51,238 nucleotides of DNA from Gallionella sp. (GTDB lineage Bacteria > Pseudomonadota > Gammaproteobacteria > Burkholderiales > Gallionellaceae), in contig JAQTMZ010000012.1 of assembly GCA_028714075.1 (NCBI GenBank), positions 1 to 51,238 of the forward strand. The letters are read 5' to 3'. Position numbers and translations under genes: made by a program. Under the pieces are notes generated by a model. The model saw nothing but the letters and a program-made list of their open reading frames with translations, ran no database searches and was not told the DNA's origin. This document shows positions 1 to 7,955 of the stretch, piece by piece. Each line of letters opens with the position of its first letter. Position 1 is the first letter of the stretch.

Positions 1-301
1 CGATGACGTATTGCAGGTCGGCCGAGCCATCCTCGCCGGAAGGTGTGCCCACCGCAATCATCTGCACCAGCCCGTGCGCCACGCTTTCGGCCACATCGGT
101 GGTGAAGCGCAGGCGACCAGCAGCGACGTTGCTCTTGATGACGTCTTCCAGGCCGGGTTCGTAGATCGGCACGCCGCCGTTGTTGAGAATATCGATCTTC
201 TTCGGATCGACATCCAGACAGACGACATCGTTGCCCAGTTCGGCGAGACATGCGCCGGATACCAATCCGACATAGCCGGAACCGATTACCGTGATTTTCA
301 T
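1..301 (-). CDS. ugd: UDP-glucose 6-dehydrogenase, N-terminal part (runs off the left edge)
   Basis: The reverse strand from an ATG at 301 reads 100 codons without a stop to the window edge. The product begins [20 protein letters not shown], the Rossmann dinucleotide-binding signature (GxGYVG) of UDP-glucose/GDP-mannose dehydrogenases. It is followed by the EPGL segment, RLRFTTD and a [13 protein letters not shown] segment, all typical of the NAD-binding domain of true UDP-glucose 6-dehydrogenase, which oxidises UDP-glucose to UDP-glucuronate in the cytoplasm. The catalytic Cys region lies outside the window. This copy is distinct from the Cys-less paralogue at 4832-6121. It suggests that a polysaccharide locus continues to the left and that uronic acids are part of the glycan. 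Confidence 0.93.
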   Translation of the reverse strand, partial: MKITVIGSGYVGLVSGACLAELGNDVVCLDVDPKKIDILNNGGVPIYEPGLEDVIKSNVAAGRLRFTTDVAESVAHGLVQMIAVGTPSGEDGSADLQYVI

Positions 302-326
302 AAAATGACTTTCTTGTTTGCCTCCT

Positions 327-385
327 CTCCCGCAAGCGGGAGATAATCAGCAGCTTGCCCGCTTGCGGGCTTAGCCGAATGGCTA
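327..385. repeat. Three consecutive short palindromes (REP-like)
   Basis: Three perfect stem-loops follow one another: CTCCCGC-AA-GCGGGAG (327-342), GCCCGC-TT-GCGGGC (357-370) and TAGCC-GAAT-GGCTA (372-385). They lie in the 235-base gap between the end of the Nudix gene and the start of the UDP-glucose dehydrogenase gene. No T-run follows a stem on the minus strand, so a REP-like repeat or RNA-stabilising structure fits better than a terminator. I see nothing else in this gap. Confidence 0.5.
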
Positions 386-536
386 GTTGTTTCATCAGGA
401 TTGAGGAGAGGGTAGCGCGTAGCGTTCATTGCGTCAGGCTTTCAAAAAACGAGGCGCGCATTATGCCGCAGAATGAGCAGCGGCATCAGTTTTTACTGGA
501 AATTATAACAACCAGTAGCGCTGTCAAAAGTGCTGT

Positions 537-1007
537 CTATTTTATCAGTATGCTCTCGTTTTTCATCCAATAAAGATGAATGGCGAAAGCGTCATAGGGC
601 GTCAGCGGAATGTCAGCCAGTTCTTCAAAAGAAAATTCTTCCAATCTTTCGCCTTCATGTAACACCAAGCATGACAATTCTTTTTCCGTAGGCTCAACTA
701 AATAATACTCACGAAAATAATTGCCAAGCTCCATTGGGTGTAAGTCGAATTCAAGTCGACTCACAAATTTGTATTTCTCAAATGATAGTTCAAGTTCCTC
801 GAATAGCTCACGTCGTAAAGCTGTTAGCGGGGTTTCGCCTTTATCAAGCGCACCACCAAAGCAGCCCCACGATGCCGGATACCAAATATTCGGTTTGGCA
901 TCCCTGAGTTGCATCAGGAGCTTTCCTTCTGGGGTTTGAATGATGGCAGCTACGGCATCCGACATCGCTAAAGTAGGCAGTGGGCTGCCCCATACGGGTA
1001 GCCCCAA
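537..1007 (-). CDS. Nudix hydrolase
   Basis: 156-residue Nudix-fold protein. The Nudix box is visible as G-x5-E-x7-RELFEEL (GALDKGE...RRELFEEL, around residues 52-74). It supplies the metal-binding glutamates for hydrolysis of a nucleoside diphosphate linked to another moiety. The usual Gly after the EE pair is Glu here (EELEL). The chosen start is TTG at 1007, two bases after the aminotransferase stop, because GGAGG lies six bases upstream (1014-1018); the in-frame ATG at 965 has no such site. As last gene of the sugar operon it could hydrolyse an NDP-sugar or clean up a damaged nucleotide. The substrate cannot be read from the sequence. Confidence 0.85.
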   Translation of the reverse strand: MGLPVWGSPLPTLAMSDAVAAIIQTPEGKLLMQLRDAKPNIWYPASWGCFGGALDKGETPLTALRRELFEELELSFEKYKFVSRLEFDLHPMELGNYFREYYLVEPTEKELSCLVLHEGERLEEFSFEELADIPLTPYDAFAIHLYWMKNESILIK

Positions 1008-1008
1008 G

Positions 1009-2280
1009 CTATGCCTCCACCAAGTGGATAGTCCGGCTGGGCTTGGGATCCGAACTCATCGCCCGATGAATTTTGAGTAATGCGGCTGCCGTGTCAGCCG
1101 CCTCCTCAGTGCCATAGTTCTCATTAAGATAAAGGCAAAAGCTCCGGTTTCTAGCGTCCAGCGCCTGTGGGGTATTGAAGTTATCGGCGAGATGGGGGAG
1201 TACCCACTTCCATTCTGAAACCACATAAGCATAATGCGGGTTCAAATCAATGCCTTCAGCCTTTATTGCTTCTGCTATTTCTGTTTTGGTTCGCTTGGTT
1301 CGTGTCATGTCGACATAGATCGGGACAATGAATGGCGAGTCGCATGGAGTCCAATTATAAATATTGAACATCGTATTCATTTCGGCCATCAGCGCCGCCA
1401 GCTCGGACACAAAGGCGAGCCGTTTGACGATGGTATCGTTCAACCGTTTCAGGGATGCAATTCCGATGGCACATGACAATTCGTCCGTGTTCCAGTTCAG
1501 CGCCGGGAAAAGGTAGTTTGACGGATCGCGATCATTGAAATCGCTACGCCACCTTGGTTTACCCCTGTCTGCGTGCGCAAGAGCATTGCGATATAGATCA
1601 ATGTTGTTCGAATAAACAACACCGCCTGACCCACCGGTAATGTGAATTTTGCGATACATGGTAGAAAACGCTGCAATGTCACCGAACGTCCCAACGGGGC
1701 GCCCCATCCGTGTTGCACCATGGGCTTGGCTGCAATCTTCAATAACCGCAATGCCTCTATCGCGCGCGACATCCATAATAAGTTCTATCTCGGTCGCTTG
1801 CCCCGCCGAGTGGACAACAACGATGGCTGAAACCTCCGGTGTGAGGCGTTCTCGCACCTGACTGGCACCCATGTTGTAATCATTGGGTCTCGAATCAGCC
1901 AAGCGAGGGCGAAGACCATTTAAAATGATCGCAGAAATTGTTCCCGGGTCGGTGATCGGCGAAACAATGACTTCGCTTCCACGGGTCAAATCCAGCGCAG
2001 CAATAGCAATAAACACAGATGCTGTTCCTGTGGCAACAGCATCTGCATACCCGCCGCCCATGTGTGCAACAAAATCGTCCGTGTAGCGCTTTTCGTAGAT
2101 GCCCTGATATCCAGGGTCGACCTGCTCGGCACGATAGGCAGAGATCGCTTCTTCCAGCATTCCCACCTCAGCGTCACCCATTGCAATGCGACGGGGTAAG
2201 TGGCTCTGCCGAACTTTCGTCCCGCCTTCTAAAGCCAACTTCCAGTCTTTAATACGGGATTCTATTTCCGCCAGTTCCAT
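1009..2280 (-). CDS. DegT/DnrJ/EryC1/StrS-family PLP-dependent sugar aminotransferase
   Basis: 423 residues, fold type I aminotransferase. Recognisable parts are the cofactor phosphate-binding ATGTAS (83-88), the EDCSQAHGA segment (181-189) whose Asp contacts the PLP ring nitrogen, and the Schiff-base Lys (K211 in FSTMYRKIHITGG), followed by the Gly-rich GGSGG. The family transfers an amino group from Glu or Gln to a keto sugar nucleotide. The start codon overlaps the transketolase C-subunit stop by one base (TGATG), implying translational coupling. With a dehydrogenase-like gene (4832-6121) and a Gfo/Idh oxidoreductase upstream, the likely substrate is a ketone made on the NDP-sugar by one of them. 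The product identity is inference. Confidence 0.9.
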   Translation of the reverse strand: MELAEIESRIKDWKLALEGGTKVRQSHLPRRIAMGDAEVGMLEEAISAYRAEQVDPGYQGIYEKRYTDDFVAHMGGGYADAVATGTASVFIAIAALDLTRGSEVIVSPITDPGTISAIILNGLRPRLADSRPNDYNMGASQVRERLTPEVSAIVVVHSAGQATEIELIMDVARDRGIAVIEDCSQAHGATRMGRPVGTFGDIAAFSTMYRKIHITGGSGGVVYSNNIDLYRNALAHADRGKPRWRSDFNDRDPSNYLFPALNWNTDELSCAIGIASLKRLNDTIVKRLAFVSELAALMAEMNTMFNIYNWTPCDSPFIVPIYVDMTRTKRTKTEIAEAIKAEGIDLNPHYAYVVSEWKWVLPHLADNFNTPQALDARNRSFCLYLNENYGTEEAADTAAALLKIHRAMSSDPKPSRTIHLVEA

Positions 2281-3200
2281 CAGGGGTTACCGATTTTTGC
2301 CAGTATCAATTCGCGAGAAATACCATGCGATGCCAATAAATTTTCGTAGCTGCCGTAGTTGTGTATGAATTCATCCTTAAGCGTGAACGTATCAAGCCGA
2401 CAACGGGCTGCGGTATCCCAGGCAATTTGTTTTGTTTGTGGCGCCACACCGCCTTGCGGGGCATGTTCCTCGATAACGATTACATGCTTGTGAGTATGCA
2501 AAGCCCGCTCTATACCATCACGATCGAGTGGCTTTATCGTATGGCAAGAGACGAGTGATACCGATTTTCCGGTGGACTGAAGGTGGTCGGCGATTTCCTG
2601 TGCAAGTTTCATTATTACGCCATAAGATATGATGCATACGTCCTCGCCACGGCGCAGATAGCGAAGTTTGCCAAATACGAAAGGCTCTACGGCATTTTCG
2701 GTAAGGGTCGGCTCGCCGGCCTTCCCGATGCGAAGGTACATTGGGCCGTTATTTTCGGTTGCGCAGTATCTGGTGGCATCAGTACACTCCAGCGGATCAC
2801 AGGGTGCAAGTATTTGCATGTTTGGAATCGCGCCTGCCACCGCAATGTCCTCTTGCGTATGATGCGTGCCCCCCAAGGTGGAATAGATGATGCCCGCTCC
2901 CATGCCGACTACCGTCACGGGAAGATTTTGATAGCCGAGATCATTGCGAACCATCTCAAACGGGCGATAAAGCGAGAATGTCGCAATCGTGTAGGCAAAT
3001 GGGCGGCATCCTTTCAGCGCAAGGCCGGCAGCTATCCCGATCATTACTTGTTCGGCGACTCCTACGTTAATAAATCTCTCAGGATATTCTGTTTGAAATT
3101 TGGCCATCGACCCTGCTGGTGAAATGTCGGCAACCACAATGTATACGCGCGGATCTGCCTTGGCGCACTCGTAGAGCGTAGCGGAAAAAGTATTTCTCAT
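2280..3200 (-). CDS. Transketolase, C-terminal subunit (pyrimidine-binding and C-terminal domains)
   Basis: 306 residues, equal to the second half of a transketolase. It has the TPP pyrimidine-binding domain with the proton-relay Glu in FINVGVAEQVMIGIAAGLAL, the LGGTHHTQEDIA segment near the active site, and the C-terminal domain (LVSCHTIKPLD...VIVIEEH). It needs the N-terminal half encoded immediately upstream; the reading frames overlap by four bases (ATGA). Together they should move a two-carbon glycolaldehyde unit between sugar phosphates. The position inside a sugar-nucleotide operon suggests a dedicated role, either precursor supply or two-carbon chain extension, rather than central pentose metabolism. 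1-Deoxyxylulose synthase is unlikely because that enzyme is a single long chain. Confidence 0.9.
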   Translation of the reverse strand: MRNTFSATLYECAKADPRVYIVVADISPAGSMAKFQTEYPERFINVGVAEQVMIGIAAGLALKGCRPFAYTIATFSLYRPFEMVRNDLGYQNLPVTVVGMGAGIIYSTLGGTHHTQEDIAVAGAIPNMQILAPCDPLECTDATRYCATENNGPMYLRIGKAGEPTLTENAVEPFVFGKLRYLRRGEDVCIISYGVIMKLAQEIADHLQSTGKSVSLVSCHTIKPLDRDGIERALHTHKHVIVIEEHAPQGGVAPQTKQIAWDTAARCRLDTFTLKDEFIHNYGSYENLLASHGISRELILAKIGNP

Positions 3201-4018
3201 GTTTCGTTGGCTCCAATTTCGGCAAGTGCTTGGCGATATTCATCGGGATTGGGTGAGCGGTAATGCCATATAGGTACATTTTCCATGAAGCTGACACCCT
3301 TGCCTTTTGTGGTCTTGCAGATAACCATTAGCGGCCGGTCACCCTTGCGCGACTTTACAGCGGCATAAATCGCTTGCGTGTCGTGCCCATCAACTTCAAT
3401 CGCCTCCCACCCAAAAGAGAGGTACTTTTCGACCACAGGATAAAAACTCGGATGAGTGATGCTTGTGCGCCCAAGGCTCTGAAAATCGTTGTTGTCGACA
3501 AACGCTACCAAGTTATTGACCTTCAGTGAGGAGGCCATCAATGTTGCCTCCCAAGTAGAACCTTCCTGAAGTTCACCATCTGACACCACACAATAAACAG
3601 TGCTGTTTTTGCCTTGAGCCTTTTCGGCATAAGCCATTCCGAGCGCCATCGAGAGGCCATGCCCCAATGCACCAGTCGAAGCGGCAATACCAGGGTTCCC
3701 ATAATCAGGGTGGCAGCCCAGTCTGCCACCAGCTTTACAGTACATATCCATGTCTTGCCGGGAAAGTATGCCAATTTCTTCAAGAATTGCATACTGAATC
3801 ATGCATCCATGCCCCTTCGACATAAGGAAAGTGTCCAAAAATTGGCCATCGCCATCCTTGTGCATCAAGCAGTAATAAATGCAATCTACGATTTCGGTGC
3901 AGGAATAAGCGGATCCGATATGCAACGCTTGCACTTGTTGGGAAATTTCAAGAATGCGTTTGCGGAATTTCCTGCAGCGCTGCTTTGAAATTTCGGTATC
4001 AGTTTGAAAATGACTCAA
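3197..4018 (-). CDS. Transketolase, N-terminal TPP-binding subunit
   Basis: 273 residues carrying only the pyrophosphate-binding domain. Visible are KGHGCMIQYA, GALGHGLSMALGMAYA, and the TPP/metal motif SDGELQEGSTWEA...VDNN (SDG replaces the usual GDG). The start is TTG at 4018; AGGAG lies at 4026-4030, seven bases upstream, and no in-frame ATG nearby has comparable support. It overlaps the C-terminal subunit by four bases. Split transketolases of this type occur in secondary-metabolite and surface-polysaccharide loci as well as in some central pathways. Base composition here is visibly more AT-rich than in the housekeeping genes to the right, which fits acquisition by transfer. Confidence 0.9.
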   Translation of the reverse strand: MSHFQTDTEISKQRCRKFRKRILEISQQVQALHIGSAYSCTEIVDCIYYCLMHKDGDGQFLDTFLMSKGHGCMIQYAILEEIGILSRQDMDMYCKAGGRLGCHPDYGNPGIAASTGALGHGLSMALGMAYAEKAQGKNSTVYCVVSDGELQEGSTWEATLMASSLKVNNLVAFVDNNDFQSLGRTSITHPSFYPVVEKYLSFGWEAIEVDGHDTQAIYAAVKSRKGDRPLMVICKTTKGKGVSFMENVPIWHYRSPNPDEYRQALAEIGANET

Positions 4019-4051
4019 ATTAGCTCTCCTGGAGGTGGTTTTATATGCGTA

Positions 4052-4711
4052 CTACTCGACGATAGTCCAGAAATAGTCTCCGGTGTATCCTGCCTCACGG
4101 AACGTGTCGATCCAACCGCTGGGATAATTATGGTATTTTGCAGTCAGCACCCAGGTTTCGAATAATTCTTTTTGCTCTGGCGTGCGGTAGGAGTCGACCT
4201 GAACGAAGCCACGCCCGGGAGCGAGCCGCTCAATCTCTTGTAGTGCTTGCAATACCTGCGGGCGCTCGAGATTGTGAATGGTATTAATCGATATCACCGC
4301 ATCAAAGGACTTGTCAGGGAAAGGCAAGCTGTCCGCGCTTCCGAGGTGCAGCCTTCCTATAACTTCAGGCTCACAATGTTTCAAAGCATATTCTGATATA
4401 TCCAGGCCGAATACTTGAAGCCCGGGGCATGCCGACATTAAATCTTTTACCAGAAATCCTTTGCCACACCCGATGTCCAGCACGCGGTCCCCATGCTTGA
4501 GACCAAAGTGGGCGACGATGTCTTCGGCGATCGGCACCCAGCGTCCATCGTAGCGATAGCCTCCATAGCCATATTCTCGCGGTCCGTCAAAATATTCAAA
4601 CCCATATTCTCGAGATTTGGCAACAACTTCAGGCGTTTTTGCTGCGCCACGTGCAGCAACGTTTCGCTTGGGTTTCGGAAGTCTGGCTAATAGGTCAATT
4701 TCTTGTTGCAT
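4052..4711 (-). CDS. Class I SAM-dependent methyltransferase
   Basis: 219 residues. Motif I VLDIGCGKGFL (77-87) binds S-adenosylmethionine; the acidic residue ending strand 2 is in VFGLDISEYA, and SADSLPFPDKSFDAVISIN matches motifs II/III. The N-terminus is rich in Gly, Tyr and Arg (GPREYGYGGYRYDGRWVP, 43-60) and resembles a subgroup found beside transketolase-like genes in polysaccharide loci (from memory). A small-molecule or sugar methyltransferase is likely, with the NDP-sugar or a later glycan as acceptor. It sits between the split transketolase and the dehydrogenase paralogue, with 120 non-coding bases on its upstream side, so a separate promoter there is possible. The exact substrate is unknown. 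Confidence 0.85.
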   Translation of the reverse strand: MQQEIDLLARLPKPKRNVAARGAAKTPEVVAKSREYGFEYFDGPREYGYGGYRYDGRWVPIAEDIVAHFGLKHGDRVLDIGCGKGFLVKDLMSACPGLQVFGLDISEYALKHCEPEVIGRLHLGSADSLPFPDKSFDAVISINTIHNLERPQVLQALQEIERLAPGRGFVQVDSYRTPEQKELFETWVLTAKYHNYPSGWIDTFREAGYTGDYFWTIVE

Positions 4712-4831
4712 GGTTATAAATCCCCATATGTTTTTTAATTACATCACGGACACAAAAAAGTAGTCCCACACATTTTATTACCATTGTCGCAATATGAATT
4801 TATCGAAAATAAGTCCACAAACAAGAGCCGA

Positions 4832-6121
4832 TTATATCCAAGAAGCTTCGACTGCCGCTCGACCCAAGGTAACAACTCGCAGGCCCGCCGCACGCGCTGC
4901 TCTTTCATCCAATATTGAATAAGGGTCAACTACCAGATGCCCTTTCATTACCTTGGCAATTTCACCAGGAGCGACGTTACGGAATTCCGGCCATGGTGTA
5001 AGAACCATTAATGCATCGGCTCCGGTTGCTGCCTCAAGAGGATCAGCTGCTTCTAACGCTTGAGGATGCTGCGCCACGGAAGCCGACACAACTGGATCAT
5101 AAAGCCTTACGCTGATGTCCTGCAATTGAGACAAGGCGAGAAGGGAGGGCGAATTCTTGACGGAATGTGTATTCTCTTTATAAGCCAGCCCCCATACTGC
5201 GACAATTGCGTTCTTCGCACCGTTCGCCAATTCCGTTCGTATGGTTCGGGCAGGCCATCCCTTGCGGTGTTCGCTATTTACCAGCCACGCCCGAACAACT
5301 CCTGCATCAGTTCCATGTTTTTCGGCAAACCTGCAAACTGTAGCCAAATCTCTTTCAAGGTTGCCTCCAGAAATCCCTAAACCTGGCGCAAGATAAGAAT
5401 AGTTGCCAATTCGACGATCGAGCTTTAACGCCGGGACAATCTCGGACCAGTCGGCACCAATCTTTTCGCAGAGTTCGGCCAAAGTATTGGCTGTGCTGAC
5501 CGATGCAACCAGACACATGTTGATGGATATTTTCGCAAGCTCAGCACTTTCATAACGCATGGGTAGAATGGGGCAACCGTGCGCTTCAAGAAAGCATCGA
5601 TAGGCATCTGGAAGCGGTTCTGCCGGGTCTGCGCAGCCGATGATGTAGCGTTCTGGAAAAAGTGCCCGCTCCACGGCACGTCCAAATATGAGCGTCTCCA
5701 CCTGATAATAAAGCATGCGCCCCAGTTGCTGCTTGCCTCGTGTAAATCCAGGCGGAACCTGGGATAGAACGACAATTACGGCATCGCTGCGTGATGCCTG
5801 GAACACAATATCGAGCAACAGGTTGATTGGATTGAGATCGCTGCAGCCCTGATCGTCGGTCGGAACGTCGGGAGCCACGTAGATGACATCGCAATCCTTA
5901 AGCGCCGCTGCGTCGTGGGTAAAGCGCAGGCGCTCGGCGTTTTTCGCAACAAGTTCATCGAGTTGCGGTTCGGATACAGGCAGTTTTCCTTTTTGTAGAG
6001 CGGCTATACGCTGTACATCCGGATCGAAGCAAATAAGTGTAAATCCCTTTTCTGCTGCGGATACCCCGGACACCAAGCCAAGATGCGTCATACCCACGAA
6101 GCCAATTACTGGTTGCTTCAC
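4832..6121 (-). CDS. UDP-glucose/GDP-mannose dehydrogenase-family protein lacking the catalytic Cys
   Basis: 429 residues with the family's layout. The N-terminal Rossmann part starts GFVGMTHLGLVSGVSA, a central helix contains AELAKISINMCLVASVSTAN with the conserved Lys197 and Asn201, and a C-terminal domain contains VWGLAYKENTHSVKNSPS. The catalytic motif, normally G-F-G-G-S-C-F-P-K-D, reads G-I-S-G-G-N-L-E-R-D here, so Asn254 stands where the thioester-forming Cys should be. Without Cys the second oxidation (aldehyde to acid) should fail, so I infer a two-electron alcohol oxidation giving a ketone or aldehyde. That would suit the aminotransferase in the same operon, and LmbL of lincosamide clusters belongs to this family. 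It overlaps the next gene by one base. Confidence 0.85.
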   Translation of the reverse strand: MKQPVIGFVGMTHLGLVSGVSAAEKGFTLICFDPDVQRIAALQKGKLPVSEPQLDELVAKNAERLRFTHDAAALKDCDVIYVAPDVPTDDQGCSDLNPINLLLDIVFQASRSDAVIVVLSQVPPGFTRGKQQLGRMLYYQVETLIFGRAVERALFPERYIIGCADPAEPLPDAYRCFLEAHGCPILPMRYESAELAKISINMCLVASVSTANTLAELCEKIGADWSEIVPALKLDRRIGNYSYLAPGLGISGGNLERDLATVCRFAEKHGTDAGVVRAWLVNSEHRKGWPARTIRTELANGAKNAIVAVWGLAYKENTHSVKNSPSLLALSQLQDISVRLYDPVVSASVAQHPQALEAADPLEAATGADALMVLTPWPEFRNVAPGEIAKVMKGHLVVDPYSILDERAARAAGLRVVTLGRAAVEASWI

Positions 6122-7011
6122 TATTTATTCTCCTGCTGTTGGCATGCGCAAATGGCCGACATTCCTTCATGCCATGATTTGAATCGAAACCCCGGAAACG
6201 CGGCAAGCACGGCTGTGTTATCGAACGCGCGATAACCGTTATGAGGCATCGGGCCGGAGCGCGGTAAACTTTTGATTAAGACCTTCGGTGAAAATGCCGC
6301 TGCGGCAAATTGGGCTAGTTCACAAAACGATACGACCTTACCCGATACGGCATTGGCAATGCCTGTGCTGCGATGAAGAATAATCAGGCGCACGAGCTCG
6401 GCGACATCCTCTATATCGACGTGGTCGCGCTGTTCTTCTCCGTTGCCAAAAAGGACGATTTCCTTGCCTGCGGCAGCGAGGCGCCTGAAACGATTTGGAC
6501 CATAACCGTTATGCGGGTCGTCGTAGCCGTAGACGAGAGTTGGACGCACCAGTGCAAGTGGCCCGGAATACTCTTGTCTGAGTGCTACCTCGCGCGTCAG
6601 GTGCATAATCCCGTGCAGCGAGTTCGGTTCTGCGCAGGATGCCTCGGTAATCGGCTTGTCTGAGTCTTTGTAAACCGCATCCGAACTGATATAGACTACA
6701 TGTGCGACTGGTCGCTGTTGGAGTGCAGCGCATACAGCTTCCGCCATCAGCGTGTTCTCGGTCAGCATTTGCATATTTCGGCACGGTGCCTTGGCTGAAA
6801 CAAATACAAGTGTGTCTTCAGGGTTAAGCGCCTCGGCAAGCTGCCCTGCAGCATCTGGTTTAAGCAGGTCAAGAGACGGGCGGCCTAGGCCAATCGCCAA
6901 GATGCCGTCCGCATGCAACTTGCGGAGTATGGCGCCAGCGATGAAGCCGCTTCCGCCGAGAACGACAACCCGCTTTGGCTTTGCTTGCTGTAGTTGAAGA
7001 TGATTCAACAT
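6121..7011 (-). CDS. NAD-dependent epimerase/reductase (extended SDR)
   Basis: 296 residues. The N-terminal nucleotide-binding motif is VVLGGSGFIAGAIL, a variant of GGxGFIG. VVYISSDAVYKDSDKPI precedes the active-site region, and the protein continues with ALVRPTLVYG and a downstream NAVSGKVVSF segment as in RmlD/WcaG-like reductases and epimerases. The canonical YxxxK is not obvious; LHGIMHLTREVALR occupies its place, so the catalytic Tyr may be replaced. It overlaps the Gfo/Idh gene by seven bases and the dehydrogenase-like gene by one, so the three are probably translationally coupled. A role in reducing or epimerising the NDP-sugar is inferred. Confidence 0.8.
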   Translation of the reverse strand: MLNHLQLQQAKPKRVVVLGGSGFIAGAILRKLHADGILAIGLGRPSLDLLKPDAAGQLAEALNPEDTLVFVSAKAPCRNMQMLTENTLMAEAVCAALQQRPVAHVVYISSDAVYKDSDKPITEASCAEPNSLHGIMHLTREVALRQEYSGPLALVRPTLVYGYDDPHNGYGPNRFRRLAAAGKEIVLFGNGEEQRDHVDIEDVAELVRLIILHRSTGIANAVSGKVVSFCELAQFAAAAFSPKVLIKSLPRSGPMPHNGYRAFDNTAVLAAFPGFRFKSWHEGMSAICACQQQENK

Positions 7012-7940
7012 TGCTTGGCACCTTTACCTTGCTTGAGTTCTTCACCGAGACTTCGCAACGTGTCGTTGATCCAAATGTCGTTGTCTATGTTGCTTTCGCC
7101 CACCTCGCATAGCTTGCAGAAATGTTTGTATTCAATCGCCCAAGTGGGGTCTGGCTGCACCAGCGTTATTGATTCCTCGTCCGGTCGGCCACTGGGCAGT
7201 TTGCGGTCACGCACACTGAAGGTACTTGGCCCCCACTTGCACAGAGAATTGATGTGTGCACTTCCCTTTTCGGCGAATATGTCGGCATAGAAGTGGTTGC
7301 GCCATGAGAGTAGAGTGACCTCGAGCTGCAATACAATATTGGCATTGGCACCAAAAGCTACGTGGTCGAAAGCGCGATTTTCAAAGCAGCTGGCTGATTG
7401 GATGCTAAAACCTGAGACTGGTTTTCCCAGCCAGAACAGCGCGGTATCCAGAAGATGGGAGCCGAGATCAGGAAGCACCCCTGCGCCTTGGTCGCGCCAA
7501 GCAGAATCACGCACCAACCGCGCTGTACCGTTACCGTAGAACATGCGTATCGCATAGACCTTACCCAGCTGCCCAGATTGGATCATGTCCCTCATCCGGA
7601 CGAAATGCGGCTCGAAACGATGGTTGTAGGCAGTGTAGCAAACTACACGATTGTCGCGTGCGATTGCCTTCAACTCGATCAGATCTTCGGGGCGGTCAGC
7701 AAACAGCGGTTTTTCTACCAACAGGTGCTTGCCGTTGGAGAGCAGGTACTTGAGCAGGTCAATCTTGACTTCATCGGGTGTGCACAGAAGTGCCGCATCG
7801 TATGCGCTCAGCGGCACGTCCTCAAGGTGTTTATACGATGCCTCCGCATTGAACGGGTCGACTGTGGCAACGACATCTTTACCTGCTACTGCATTCCGCT
7901 TGTGGCCTTGTACGCCAAGGCCGACTACTACTGCACGCAT
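7005..7940 (-). CDS. Gfo/Idh/MocA-family oxidoreductase
   Basis: 311 residues. It has the N-terminal Rossmann motif VVGLGVQGHKRNA, the family's diagnostic EKPLF (KHLLVEKPLF, around residue 75), AYNHRFEPHF and a C-terminal alpha/beta substrate domain that includes DLGSHLLDTALFWLG. Members oxidise or reduce hydroxyls of sugars and NDP-sugars with a tightly held NAD(P). In amino-sugar pathways they often work just before a DegT aminotransferase, and LmbZ of lincosamide clusters belongs to this family. Sixteen bases separate it from the upstream nucleotidyltransferase-kinase. The substrate is inferred only from the operon. Confidence 0.88.
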   Translation of the reverse strand: MRAVVVGLGVQGHKRNAVAGKDVVATVDPFNAEASYKHLEDVPLSAYDAALLCTPDEVKIDLLKYLLSNGKHLLVEKPLFADRPEDLIELKAIARDNRVVCYTAYNHRFEPHFVRMRDMIQSGQLGKVYAIRMFYGNGTARLVRDSAWRDQGAGVLPDLGSHLLDTALFWLGKPVSGFSIQSASCFENRAFDHVAFGANANIVLQLEVTLLSWRNHFYADIFAEKGSAHINSLCKWGPSTFSVRDRKLPSGRPDEESITLVQPDPTWAIEYKHFCKLCEVGESNIDNDIWINDTLRSLGEELKQGKGAKQC

Positions 7941-7955
7941 CGTTAACCCCTGAAC

